Below the pieces are notes generated by a model. That model was not told the origin of the DNA. It saw only the letters and a program-made list of their open reading frames with translations, and did not search any database. Positions 49,575 to 62,177 of a stretch of DNA of 64,000 nt are shown one piece after another. The first letter of the stretch is position 1. Every line of letters starts with the position of its first letter. Source of the DNA: Selaginella tamariscina (Eukaryota; Streptophyta; Lycopodiopsida; Selaginellales; Selaginellaceae). A program made the position numbers and the translations under genes. Location of the stretch: the NCBI GenBank assembly GCA_003024785.1, contig PUQB01000081.1, forward strand, positions 248,188 through 312,187. The letters run 5' to 3'.

Positions 49575-49715
49575 CCTCCTTATGTATTTCTCATATATAC
49601 CCTACGACAAAGTCAGAGGCAAGGCATCCTCCTTACATGGTGAAGAATTGTCCTCACCGAGTATAACCCTTGTAAGATTATGAACCCCTAAGACTTTGAG
49701 CAATTAAGTTATAAA
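49575..49715 (-). mobile_element. Decayed fragment of the 1.7-kb LTR family (inverted)
   Basis: The stretch with CAAAGTCAGAGGCAAGGCAT, then a CACCGAGTATAACCC-type phrase and CCCCTAAGACTTTGAGCAA, matches by eye the order of phrases in the inverted copy at about 57860-57980. Similarity is low. Confidence 0.45.
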
Positions 49716-50929
49716 ATAATTGTAATAATCATTTTAATTCTTTTACATCTTCAGTTAATTAGAGAGCAAAAATAGGTTAAAATAGCTTTTAAATGTTTTA
49801 CTCCCAATGAAACAATTCGTAAAATCAAAATTTATACATAATGTCTTTATCATTAATCTTTAATCAATTGACATACTTATATTGTATTTATTCCTTAAAT
49901 AACATAATAGATTAGATGTAAGCAAACAATTTCAAAAAAATTAAATTCTATATATCAATAAGTTAAAGAATATTGAATTTTAAGAATTTTGTTTTTATAA
50001 GTCTCCTTAAACCTATAATATTGATAATTATAACATTATATCTATTCTTTCAACTCTTAAAATTGATTGCATAAATATTTTAATAACCCTATACTAAAAT
50101 ATAACATCTCCCTTAATTTGAACAATTAATATTTGATATGCTCGACAATTTAACTAATTTTTAAACCTCTATTATTTAAATAATACTTGATATGCTCAAA
50201 TATTGATAATATTGATTTTTGTGATCATAAATTAACCTTGAAGTCAAAGTTTAACAAATGAGTTATTAAATTCTTCCCATACTCAAATGTCTTGTTCTCA
50301 AGAACATATATAGTTACATTAGTAAATATGTATAGGTTTATTAAAATGCAATAACTGTTAATGTATATATGGATTTAGTTTAAAATATTTGACCATTAAT
50401 TTTAAGATGGACATACAATGTTATGTTTAGTATTTCATACAACCATTAGTTATTAATTTCACATTTAAGTTATAATTTAATAACTTAATTAAATTCCTTA
50501 AACATAAGTAAGATATTTAATTCAATACATCAAACTAATATACTAATACTCAATTATAAACATAAACACTTAGCATTCTTCACAAGCTACATTGTTTCAA
50601 AAGCAATATATTTGAAACCCCCTTGCTTTCATATAAATTGAAAATCCTTCAAGTTAGATTAAGAACATTTCACACTAAAACTTAAGTTTTTAAATTGTAC
50701 TTAAGATATTTAAATAACTCCACACTTGGACTTAAATTAATGACTTACGATACTGGCATAAGTAATATTTCTTTTTAAGATAGCACTGCAAGGAAAAAAA
50801 ACAAAAAACTTAAGTCCAATTATGTGATAAATTATTAAATGTATTCATAACTATAGTATTAATAATCCGTGCATACTTAATAAAACTTAAGTTAGCTTAA
50901 CATTTTATATTGATTTCATTTTTAATTTT

Positions 50930-51270
50930 TAAGTGACCCCTCGAAGTGACCTAACCTAAGAACGTGCAAGGAATTATTAAGAGAATGGGGCAAGCCACTG
51001 TGAAGAGTGCACCAAGTGGTGTATCACATGTCATTTAGCCTAACGTCACATCTTCATATGATACTGTTTTTCAAGCTATGAACTATCTTGTTATAGCCCT
51101 CAGACTCAAGAGCTACACTTGGTGCCACAAACGTGGCTCGTAGATATTAACTTTATAACCTCTCTCCGTGAACCCTCATGAATTTGATAAAGAGACCTCA
51201 TCTAACTAGCAAAATGTGTACTTCATCAATAGTTCCTAGGTGCGAATTCGGCAACGATAAGGGTTGGCAA
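50930..51270 (-). mobile_element. Decayed fragment of the 1.7-kb LTR family (inverted)
   Basis: Reverse complement of the LTR middle (compare 54400-54600). Shared phrases include TTTAGCC..CGTCACATCTTCAT, TATAGCCCTCAGACTCAAGA, CACTTGGTGCCACAAACGTG and a following AACTTTA.AACC. Clearly homologous but many substitutions. Confidence 0.7.
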
Positions 51271-53622
51271 CCTTTAGGGTGTGGCATACCCATATATATT
51301 GAAAGTTAAAGAGACACAATATGATACTCCTTTTGCATTTGAAAATGTCAATATTCTTGTTGACATTTAATTCCAAACTAGGTAATGTTAGAAAAACATT
51401 AACAAAAACTAACGTATCACTTTGTACGGAGTCAACCAAAAGCTTATATAATTTTCATTACCCTCCTTGAAAATACATAAAACCAAGTACTTCAAAACTG
51501 TCGTTTATTGAGCTACTAACTCAGCTGTCAGAGGCACTAAACATTTGCATATCTACAAAGTCTATCACTCAAACGCAAACAACATAACAATTAATTTCTT
51601 TATTCTAATTAGAATTTATATTGGAGGCTTGTAATTAATATTGTTTGTTGGCCCTTAAATTAATAAGAAATAAAGCTTTACTTATTCCTTAACATTAAAC
51701 GTAGTTGATGACCTCGTTATTAAGCATATAATAAGCACTTTGAGTTCATCTCACATGCTTAACCCAATGCCTTTGCATTTTCTTAACTTTCCGACGGTTT
51801 CCACATTTCCACTATTAGCATTACATTTTTGCATCCCCTGGTGTTTTTCATCACCCTTTAGATGAGGGTGTGCTACTATACTAGGTATGAAACTTATCGA
51901 AACCAAGCTCAAGTTTCTTCTGATATTACATTTAAAAGTACAATCCTCGAAATCATGTTCTTGTAAACATGTCAATTTGGCTAGGGTGACCCTAGATGCG
52001 CATGGTTGTACATATTTATATAACAAGGTCTCATCAACCATTATACTACTCACTTGGTGTGTCATTGACATAAAGTCATTCCCAATGGGAATATTCAAGT
52101 TAATTCTTATTACCAAGTGTAAGAGTTTTATCACTCATCTTTAATAATCAACATTGTATTTTTTTAAACATCGACTAGTTTAGAAAGCAAATATAAGTTA
52201 GCATACCTTTTCAATAAATCGATATAGAAATCAAGAAACTCAAACTATACCTAGTACCTCAACTAGTGATCTCTAAATATCATGTGTCTTAACTAACACA
52301 TTCACATTGTACTCATTTACTAAAGAGTACAACTATTAGGATCATTCAATAATTCCTAATTCCTTATTTCACTAAGTTTAAAATATTGAATTTCAAAATT
52401 TAATTATGATAAGAATCTCCTTAAACTTGTAATACTGCACATATATAACATTATATCCATTTCCAATTCTTAAACTGATTGCATAAATGTTTTCACTAAT
52501 TCGAATAATTAGTGTTTAACAAACATCTTCAACTCCATTTTATAAACAATTACACTTCCGATATTGATACACTTTTGAACTGATGATTATCGACCAACCC
52601 TTAAATCTTGAGTTTACCAATAAGTTATTTCATTAATGAATATGTTTATTTAATTGTATTAATTTTATCAAAATGCGTGGATTATAATATGAATAAGAAC
52701 AATAGTTATACGAATTGAACTTTTATTTTAAAATGGAAATATAATGTTACTTTCAATATTCTAATGAACTGTTTAGGAAATTATGAATCAACATTTGGTT
52801 CATTTAACTGATTTAGTAAAATACCACTTTCACACTAATTTTATCATTACATTGAAATGCCATATTAACCTTATGTTTAAATAATATTTCATAATTCAGT
52901 TAAACTTTCCAAACATGAATAAAATATCTAATTTAATATGTCGAACTAAGATACATTACTCATTCTAGACATTTAATATCTTGCAAAGCATCACATTGCT
53001 TCCAAATAATATATTGACATTTTATAACTAACTTCAAAATGTCTTTCAAGTTATTCCCATTTCATTGTTGCATGGGGGTATGCTAAATATTGCTTGGTTT
53101 GTTCAATTAAAGACCAACCCGAGCAAGCTTTCAAACTAGTCAGTGCACGTTATTCAACAATAAAGTATTGCATATCAAAGTGTCAAACTCAAATCCTTTA
53201 TATCTCATGATTATGGCCACTCCATATGATATAACCAAGTTACAATATTGAGTGCCTTTGTCTCAATGTTTAATATTATTATATTATATTTTGCCAAATC
53301 ATTTATAACTAATTTTAGAAAGACAATCGCAAACTCTTTCAAAGTTTCAAGTATGAATATTTTAAAAATAAGGTAAAAAACCCCCCTGTTCTTGAATTGG
53401 ATATTTAAATCAAACACTAGGGACTTTGAATTATGATCATCAAAAGAAGAGATCATCTTCTTGAGCTATTTTAACAATTCTACATCATATTTTCACAGAT
53501 ATTGAATTGAACTCAAGGACACTATTAAACCTTGAGATAAACCTAGTAACGAGCTCAAGGATACCATCAAACCTTGAGTCAAATCCACTTTTCGACATTT
53601 TTAAAAGACCAAAGATACACAT

Positions 53623-55320
53623 TGTCATAGTTTTTACTATGACTCGACCCTTTACTTTGGACGTTGATTGTTATTACCTACTGTACTATGTTGACGGACC
53701 CTAGATGTAGTGAGAACAACCCCGCTTAGTGCACTTAGATGTTTAAGGGTAGTCCGGCCGGCTATCTTTAGATATCGCGAGAAACTCTAAGCGAAAGTAG
53801 CACTTACCTTCTAGAAAACCACCCCCGATTTTGACGTCCTAGTTCAGATGAGTTTGACATGTTAAATAGGGTTAGGAACACCCCTAGGGTTGACCTAACC
53901 CACGCCCTAAAACCTCATCCCCCTTGGTTAGGGTTTAGGGGTAGGGGTTAGTGTGCAAACTCATCTCATTAACTAAGGGGCTGGCATTTAGTGCCAGCCC
54001 ACTTACACATACAGGAAAGGAGGGGGGGGGTGCTCCGTCACATAAATAAGGTAGAGTATATGTAAGAGAGCTCCTGGGTTCATGACTAAGTTCGTTGCTC
54101 TTTGCCAGTGTAAGCTTTAGCTTGTGTTGTCAAGGCATAACCCTCTATTGTGCCGCCCTAACTTCCAGATGCCAGGGGTACGTCCCACCTTCGGGGTAGC
54201 TTACCCTTAATGTTGGCAAATCCATGCCTGGGAGGTATTGTCGGAATGACATTCTAAGAAGTAGAGGTTGAAGCTTGTCTCCAGCCTCCTCCTCCACGTC
54301 AAGCTAGGAGCAACACTCACAGCTAACTAGGGCACGTTCATGTCCTTGTCCAACTGTGGGCGTGGGTTCTTGATTGACAGGGTTTCCTTACCGAGTCTTG
54401 AGGGATAATTGAGGGGTTCTAAAGTTGGCATTTAGGAGCCACATTTGTGACACTTGGTGCAACTCTTGAATCTAAGGGCTATGGCATGATAGCCCACATC
54501 GAGGAAGGCAATGTCACATGGAGATGTGACACTGGGCTAAACGTCACATGGTACAACGCCTGAGGCACGCCCTTTGGGGTTATGTCATGGGCTTGTCACC
54601 AAGGGGTTGGATACTTTAGCAAACAGACATGCTTGTGCTTACACTAGGGTGCTAAGCCTTGGGCATCCGCTTAAGGGAGGTTAGGTCTCATAACTAGGTG
54701 TGCTTTGGCACACTTGGTTAGGGGAGTGTTCTCCTTGGAATTCAAGGGTTGAACAACCTAAACATGTTAGCAGGAGCCCTTTCGTGATGCATGTGCTTAG
54801 GGTTATCCCAAACCTAGCCTTAGGGAGTTTGCTTAGCAGAACACTCGTGTCCGCCTACGGCGCACATTGTGTCCTCATTAAGTACTAGCCCTAGGTCTAG
54901 GGTATAACTTGGCCACTCAAACCCTTAGGGGTTAGTCGTGGTTCAGGGTACCCCTTGTCGCCCTAAAGGGGTTGTACTCCCGGATGAGGGTGATTCCTCA
55001 AGGGTAAGTGACGATGCCTTAGCTCTGTCCAAGGGTATGTGTGGAACACACGTCTCCTTGATGGGGGTTAGGGCATGAGCATGTCTAGGTCTTCTAGGGC
55101 AAGACCCTATGTCAACTAGGGTTATCCCTCAAGGGTTCTGGGGCAGACATTCTAGGGAAACTTAGGCTAAACCCTAAGTCTCCTGTCCACTTGGGCATTA
55201 GAGTCTAACCCTAGGGTTCGTTGGGGTTGTTCTGGGAAACTTACCGTTGCTCACACAGGGTGATGACGCCAAATGGCCACCTGGCAATCACATGTTGGCC
55301 CTTTGGGTTAAACTCTGACA
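53623..55320. mobile_element. Solo LTR, 1.7-kb LTR family, copy 2
   Basis: A 1,698-bp homologue of 10155-11887 in the same orientation, starting TGTCATAGTTTTTACTATGA and ending AAACTCTGACA. A perfect 5-bp duplication, CACAT, flanks it (53618-53622 and 55321-55325). The different target site from copy 1 shows independent insertion rather than segmental duplication. Confidence 0.88.
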
Positions 55321-55325
55321 CACAT

Positions 55326-56740
55326 TTTGCATAGTATACACATTTATGACCTTGATGCAGAATTAAAAAATTAACTTTTTGAATGAATGTATTCAACTCC
55401 AAATGAAATTAAGTATTGAAAATTAACACTAACTTCTAAATCTCATTGAATACCAACTTTCTAAGGAAGCACATGTACAAAACCTTTATATACTCAGACA
55501 TTCATGTGTTATAGACATTCTCAATATAACTTATAAAACTAACATGTTTCCTTACTTAGTTTATAAGTAAAGTGGAGATTAAGGAATCACTTTCTTCAAG
55601 AGCTTAAACTAATCAATTCTCACTGTGCATACAGCATTACAAATTTTAAGCTTAAAGAGTTAATAATGAAATGCACAAGTGTGCACCGAATGCCTTCACT
55701 ATTTAAGTCCTATACTCAATAAATTGCAAATGTAAACTATATTTCAAACACTTTCATTTTTGATAAATCACACCATTTACCCTAAAATTGCATTGATATG
55801 AATGTAATATTAAATCTCTTTACTTCCAAAAGATATTATCCCAAGTTTTTATCATGATCCCACATGAGAACTAACACATATAGTATAATCATACTAGACT
55901 TCATTAAGCACCATTTGCATACTTGTAACTAACTAATGTTTAATGTTATACTTGTTGAAATCAAAGGACTTAAATTTAACAAATTATTTCACCTAATGTT
56001 ATTTGTAGATAGTGTCATCGAAATACTGTGAACATCAGACAATATTTAGTCTACATTATTAACTTTAAACAATCTTATTAACATATTTATGATATGTTGA
56101 CACACTTGACTTTTCTTATCAAATCATAAGTTCAACACCATAGCCTGCTTTTTGAGTTATAAAACATGCATTATAATGTGAACTTTTTTCACACTTGTCA
56201 TCAAGGTGTAGTGTTCATTCTCATGTTTAAATATACTTTTTTCCTCGAAGTTAAGGATGCACATTAAAATATAAGTCTTTCCCAATTTGAACACTATTAT
56301 CGAAATTGATGTTGAATCTTAACTTAAGTCAAAACTCAATGAATACTGTCACATTTCTAAATCATTTATTATTCTAATTTCATATACCTTAAAAAAAAGA
56401 AAACATTCAATAATGTATAGACTTAGCATATCACATAATTCATTTCACAAGACTTAGTTTGTAAGCCAGCATAAATTATCTCATCATGTCTTATGGAAAT
56501 ATATTATAAATTAACATGTGCAAACATAAGGTAAAGTAACATGAGCAAACGTAAGATACAGTAACATGACATGCAATATGGAAGTTGCATTCCAATGCTA
56601 ATGTCAACATTAGAGTTCACTTATTAAGCAATGTTTTCTAAAGAATTATGTATCTCATGACTAACTCTTTACACACATGTTAAAATGCTAGAGTACTTTA
56701 AGAACTTAGAACTAGTTAAACACTGAAACACACTATCACT
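55326..56740. other. AT-rich intergenic, no gene seen
   Basis: 1.4 kb of A+T-rich DNA between two LTR-family copies. No coding frame or element end recognised. Confidence 0.6.
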
Positions 56741-56749
56741 TTAGACAGT

Positions 56750-57786
56750 CCTATTGACCACAGAGAATAGATTTTAACCTGAAGGGTCGACATGTGACAA
56801 CACATAGCTGCCAAGTGGTCATTTAGTGTCAACACCATGTGTGAACAACACAAGATGTTCCTTAGAGCCTAACTCAGATGCCTAAATAGGCACAATGACA
56901 GAGTTTTTACTTGGTGCCACAATTGCAACTTGCCAAATGCCAACCCTGGAAACCTTTTTTGGAAACCCCATAAAATCTGGTAAAGTAACCCATGTTAAGA
57001 ACCCATCTCTTAGGAATTCACACCCCCAGTTAGCCAGGTCCACGGAAAATACTCGCCTCGTGAGTTTGGATGTGTGGGCTAGTCAAGCTGCAAGTATCGT
57101 TCCTAGCTTGGCGTGGATGAAGTGGCCAAAGCAAGGCCTCAACCACTAATATTATAGACCGTGAACTCAGGCAATCCTTCTCAAGCTTGTGAGTGGGTTA
57201 ACAGACTAGAGGAATTGACTAACTCTTTGGAAGTGACATACCTGATCACAAGGACGTAATCTTGTTAATATTGAAGGTAGGCTATTAGTAACCTTCAATG
57301 TTAGTAACTCGAAGATGAGATGTACCCCTATTATTTAGAAGTTGGGGCAGTAGAACAGAGGGTTGTGCCTTGACAACACAAGCTTAGCTTACACAGGTAG
57401 GAGAATAACGAGCAGTGGGTTAGCACAGAATTTCATTCCCAATGGGAATATACTTGGTGAGTTTAACTTAACGACTAACATGAGGGGTTTAGAGAGTTAG
57501 GTTAACTCTAGGGGTGTTTCTACTCATATTCGACATGCTAAAGTCACTAGAACTAACCAATAACCCAATTGAGACATGAAAAACAAGGGTAAAAATTTTT
57601 TTAAAAGTAAGTGCTACCTTTACTTAGAGTTTCTCAAAGTATTTATAGACAATCAACCAAACTACCCTAAACACCTATGTGCACTAAGTGGGGTTATTTT
57701 TCACTACATCTAGGGCTTCATCATAATTCGGTAGGTAACAACAATCAACTACAAAATAAAAGTAAAGATCATAGTAAAAACTATGA
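56750..57786 (-). mobile_element. Inverted, internally deleted copy 3 of the 1.7-kb LTR family
   Basis: Runs from near TTTTAACCTGAAGGGTCGAC (the 3' end region of the family, inverted) to ATCATAGTAAAAACTATGA (the start region, inverted). It is about 0.65 kb shorter than copies 1 and 2, so the middle is deleted. The ends are too worn to define a target duplication. Confidence 0.75.
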
Positions 57787-57794
57787 TGCACAAG

Positions 57795-59395
57795 ACTTAA
57801 GAAGTCCCTTAGATAGGCTCATGCCTTAACCCCACCAAGGAGACATGTCTTGCACATACCCACATGACAGAGTCAAGGCATCATGACTTACTCTTTGAGG
57901 AATCACCCCCTTTAGGGCGATGAGAGGCAAATTGATCCACGACTAGCCCTCAAGGTTTGAGCAACCAAGTCATACTCTATATCTAGGATTAGTACTTAGT
58001 AAGGACACGCGTGTGCGTGTGCATGCGCCATATGTGAACACGAGTGTTTGCTAAGCAAACCCTCTAATGCCATGTTTGGACAACCTTCAACCCACGACCA
58101 TGTGAGTGTCTCATGAAAGGACACTTGCTAATGAGCTTAGGTTGTTCAACCTTTGGATAAATATCTTCACACCCCCAAGGAGAACATCCCCTAGTCAAAT
58201 GTGCCAACTAACTGTTAGGATTGTAGTTAGACATTTAAGGATTTTTTGTTATTTCATGGGTAAATATAATGGGAAAAACACCAAAACCGTATATATTGTT
58301 GAAAATCAAGAGTGGGAAGGATATATTGGAATACGAGTCACTAACGTAATATGGGCGAGTCACTACCGCAATACGATGTTTAAGGCGGAGTACGGCATAC
58401 TTGGATAAGGATAAGAAGAAGTTACAGTAACTAAATGGATAAGGCTAAGAGGTAGTTACTATAATTGCTCGTACGAGACCAAGAGTACAAGTATAAATAG
58501 ACTAGATTAGGACTAGAAAGGTATCCCGAGTATACTGTATTTTTGTACTATGTGCCGTGCGCGAACATAATATAAGTTTTCTTTCCCTCTATATATGTCT
58601 ATCTCTTACTCGTATTTTTGCTTTGATGTATACCATTCATTTTCTTAGTACTGTGATGGGATCTATAGTATTGCTGCTTGCTATACACCTTGCCATCCTT
58701 ACCCTTTTCCGACCTTATGAAGTCTGATCTATACTCTATATCTATTCTTTCATATTCCGATGGACTCTTAATATGAGTTTGTCGATGGCAACCACTGCTA
58801 TGTTTAGTTTGTAGGATTTTCTAGGTTCAACACTAGCACACTCGATTATAAGACCTAACCTCCTTGAACAACTGCATAAGGCTTAGCACCTTGATGTAAA
58901 CATAAACACACATGCTTGCTAGAGTATTCAACCCTTCAGCCTTAAACTCATGAAGTTTGCACTGGTAGGAGAATAACAAACTCACTTATGAACCAAAAAC
59001 ACTCTTTACAACTACCTTACCTTATTTCCATAACAAAGCCCCCCCTCTTTTCCTACTTGTGTGAGTGGGCTAACACAAAAAGCTAGCCCCAATGTTAGTG
59101 AGTTAATTTACTTAACCTAACCCTAAACTCAACCATGAGAAGGTTAGGTCAACCCTAGGGGTACTTGACACACTCATGAACCTTGAACTTAAAGAGGGAA
59201 GAGTTCTAAATGGCAAATTCCACCTTTGTTAAAGTTCCTTAAGATATTTAGTTCTAGCTTGGCCGAACCACCCCTAAAGATTTAAGTGCACCAAGTGGGA
59301 TTGTTTATAACTCATTTAAAGGTCCAATACTAATTACAGTAGGTAACAATAATCAACTACAACAAAAAGGTAGGATCATAGTAGAAATTATGACA
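57795..59395 (-). mobile_element. Inverted, truncated copy 4 of the 1.7-kb LTR family, split by another LTR
   Basis: Starts abruptly in the middle of the family (phrases like AGTCAAGGCATCATGACTTA), abutting copy 3. It is interrupted at 58208-58837 by a solo LTR of another family and ends with GATCATAGTAGAAATTATGACA at 59395, the inverted family start. A decayed gypsy pol begins shortly after on the + strand. Confidence 0.78.
58213..58832. mobile_element. Solo LTR of a second family nested in copy 4
   Basis: 620 bp from TGTTAGGATTGTAG to CTAGGTTCAACA (TGTT...AACA ends). It is flanked by CTAAC (58208-58212) and CTAGC (58833-58837), a 4-of-5 match; the uninterrupted family sequence continues across the join. 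A TATA-like AGTATAAATAGACTAG near 58490 suggests the LTR promoter. Terminal bases are of the copia type, but the superfamily is unproven. Confidence 0.78.
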
Positions 59396-59639
59396 CTTGT
59401 GATGGGTTTAGATTTAGCACACTACATTTTGCATGTTGTATTGTTGATTAAGATGACATTCTAAAACAAGAAATTTTGTAGTAAAAATCATAATTCCCTA
59501 GAGGAGTTTATTCAAGAAGGTGAGTAAGATCCTTTGTTAGTTTTATTATTAAGCACCTAAGTTAAGTTCCAACAAATTTGTTTCTCAACTCTTAGCTAAG
59601 TACATCAACTTTATTGATGTGTTCGATAAAATTAAGGTA

Positions 59640-61000
59640 AATGAGTTTTTCCCATTAATCTTGTGGAAGGAGCTCGAACTCCCTAGGGTTCAATCTATGT
59701 GCTCTCTTTAAAGGAGCTAAAGGTCTTACAAACATATATTGAAGAGAATTTGTCTCACTAATTCATTCAACATTTTAAGTCCTTATTGTATGTAATCAAT
59801 ATCCTTTATTGTTGATATCCAATCTCTTTGAGTGTGTCTCTAGAGCCAAGTACTTTAACAAGATTGACCTTCAAGATTCATATAATTTAGTTATGATCCA
59901 CCTGTGAAAGACTATTTTTTACATGTAGTAAAAACATTCAAATATATAATGATGCCATTTCGTCTCACCAATGCTCTAGCTATCTTTTAGGAACTTGTGG
60001 TATGTGTTGCCAATCCAAGGCTCTTCATCATCATTCATATGGATTGCTCCAAACACTATTGATGTCATAGTTCTAACCTAGTGAGTTGACTACATAAGTA
60101 AAAATTATGGGATATGTGGGATATGTGGGATATGTAGGCAAAAAGACTCAAACGTAACTGAGTCATCATGACCAGAGACTTTTTAATAAACACCAATTGG
60201 CCCTTTGCCTAGTTGGCATAAGGAGAGAGGAAAAGTTGTGACAATTGATTCTAGGTGGCTCATGATAATCAATTTTATGGACTTCATCACTGATTTTTTT
60301 AATTCTAAAGAATTTGATGATTATGGTGAATAAGTTTTTTAAAATGACTCATTTCATATCATGCACTAAGTCTATCACAAGTGCGAAAATTATTAATTTA
60401 GTGATATAAAAAGTGTTTCCTATGTAGTTTCATAAAAAATATTATTAATGATCGCGAACCTTAATTTACTATCAAAACTTGAAAATGATTACTCAAGATT
60501 CTCAACATTAAGTACAAGCTCTCATGCTACCATTCACAAATCAACAATTAAACTGAGTGTAAAATTCATACCTTAAAGCAATACCTTCGATGTTTTAATA
60601 ATTACCAACAACCTTAAAGCAATACCTTCGATGTTTTAATAATTACCAACAAAATAATTAGTAAAGTAAGTTAATTATCATTCTTTATAATCACTTGTAA
60701 ACACCCCCATTGGTCCTACGACCACTAAGCCATGTGAAAAGTTGGATTACCAATGTCTCAAACCATTTTTCATTATCAATAAGATTAATGATTTTGTTTC
60801 ATCTTTAACTTTCCAATTTTTGTGAAGGTACATTTCATTTTATATAACTCTATGTTAGAACTATATAATACTTTTACTAACTGCACAATTTCACCACCAC
60901 CACATGTTGAGCTATGGTACAAGGTTGTTGCTATCTTATATTTTAAACTTGTTCATGATAAACTATACTACCTCGTTGGTTATTCTTCAAGTGATTGCAC
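59640..61000 (+). pseudogene. Heavily decayed Ty3/gypsy pol
   Basis: Reverse transcriptase traces in changing frames: LKELKVLQTYIEENLS near 59705-59755, KYFNKIDLQDSYNLVMI near 59850-59900, FKYIMMPFRLTNALAIF near 59940-59990. An integrase trace, MISMDFITDFFNSKEFDD, follows near 60270-60330. Many stops. It lies directly after LTR copy 4, so it could be its internal region, but no second LTR bounds it on the right. Confidence 0.7.
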
Positions 61001-61089
61001 TCGTGAACCAATAAAAAACCTCATTCATGTTCAGGAGGCACACTTTTCACTGTTAATACACAAACAAGTCAAGTTAAGACTATGATATA

Positions 61090-61830
61090 ACTCATGGAAC
61101 TCATTGCTAAAGAAGGAAATGATAAGTCTACACAACAAACACTACATAATTGCTACACAAGATGTAGTTTGTTAAATCATGCTCATTTATCTCATATTTA
61201 ATGGTGTGGCTCAAGCTCCTCAAAGCTATATATAAGGAGGCTCGTGACAAGGATAAAAACATTCTGGTTTAATATAAGTTGTTGCTCATTCTCATGTTTA
61301 CTTAGTTTTTTCATTATCTTCTTGATAAATAAGATAAAATATTCCATTTATTCTTGGTTCAGGCTTTAACAACCATCAGGCTTCATTACGGTTGAAGTCA
61401 AAAAAAAAAATTATTTATATTATAAACATAAGTATAAAGACATGTTCTTATGTTAAATTGTAGAAAATTAGGATTTCATGATGTTTACTATTTTATGGAG
61501 GTGCAAGATTATGCACATCCATGTTCTTGGTTGCATCTTCAAACAGCTAATGATACTCTATTTTCTAAGATTCAAAAGTCACTAAAAAAGAAACATGTAT
61601 AAACTAAAGATACACAGCGTGAGAAACGAGAGTTCCATTACAATTCAAAATATCTAATTTTATGTTTCTAATATAGGGGTATAACCCAAACTTCATAAGG
61701 GGAATTCAATCTTAAATTTGTTTAATCATCATCCATGTCAAACTGTAGAATAAGTTACCCACTAATATAGAAAAGAATATACCATTTACTAATGGAAGAA
61801 AGAACATTCGTTGTTCAAATCAGCCATTTT
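61090..61830. other. Intergenic, decayed
   Basis: A+T-rich, possibly still within the decayed retroelement to about 61500. No gene seen before the leader of the SKP1-like gene. Confidence 0.5.
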
Positions 61831-61838
61831 ACTCTGTC

Positions 61839-61872
61839 TTAGGGTTCACAAGGTGCATCTCTGTTTAGGGTT
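61839..61872 (+). promoter_or_regulatory. Two telo-boxes before the SKP1-like gene
   Basis: TTAGGGTT at 61839-61846 and 61865-61872, sense orientation, before a leader exon that appears to end at a GTAAG donor near 61958. The first coding ATG is at 62178, so the leader probably contains an intron. Confidence 0.6.
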
Positions 61873-62177
61873 CTCGAAGAGGAGCGGATAAGCAACTGAA
61901 GACGCCAGAAGCTGCGCCTTACCGATTTTGCACCGAATTATTTAGCGGAAATGTGGTAAGTCCAATAGAATCCCTAAGAATCCCCATAAAAAGTACGATA
62001 GTACACAGAATTCTTTGTTCCATAGTGAATGTAGCACGGCAGTGAGCTCGATACTAATGAATTGATACACAATTCATCAATCCGGTGTGTCGGAAAAGGG
62101 TATAGGGTTCTTCATCTAGGGTATGATGGGAGGCAATCAATGCTTGTAGAATAAGGGGAAATCTATATATTTGTGCA

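Larger units (their letters stand above)
48960..53615. other. AT-rich intergenic with decayed repeat fragments
   Basis: No gene supported. Apart from two inverted fragments of the 1.7-kb LTR family (49575-49715 and 50930-51270), the sequence is featureless A+T-rich DNA. The somewhat less AT-rich parts near 51720-52140 may be further unrecognised repeat relics. Confidence 0.55.

Noticed and set aside
56895..57149. 84-codon open frame in LTR copy 3
   Set aside because: Lies wholly within the non-coding LTR family and is not conserved in copies 1 and 2.
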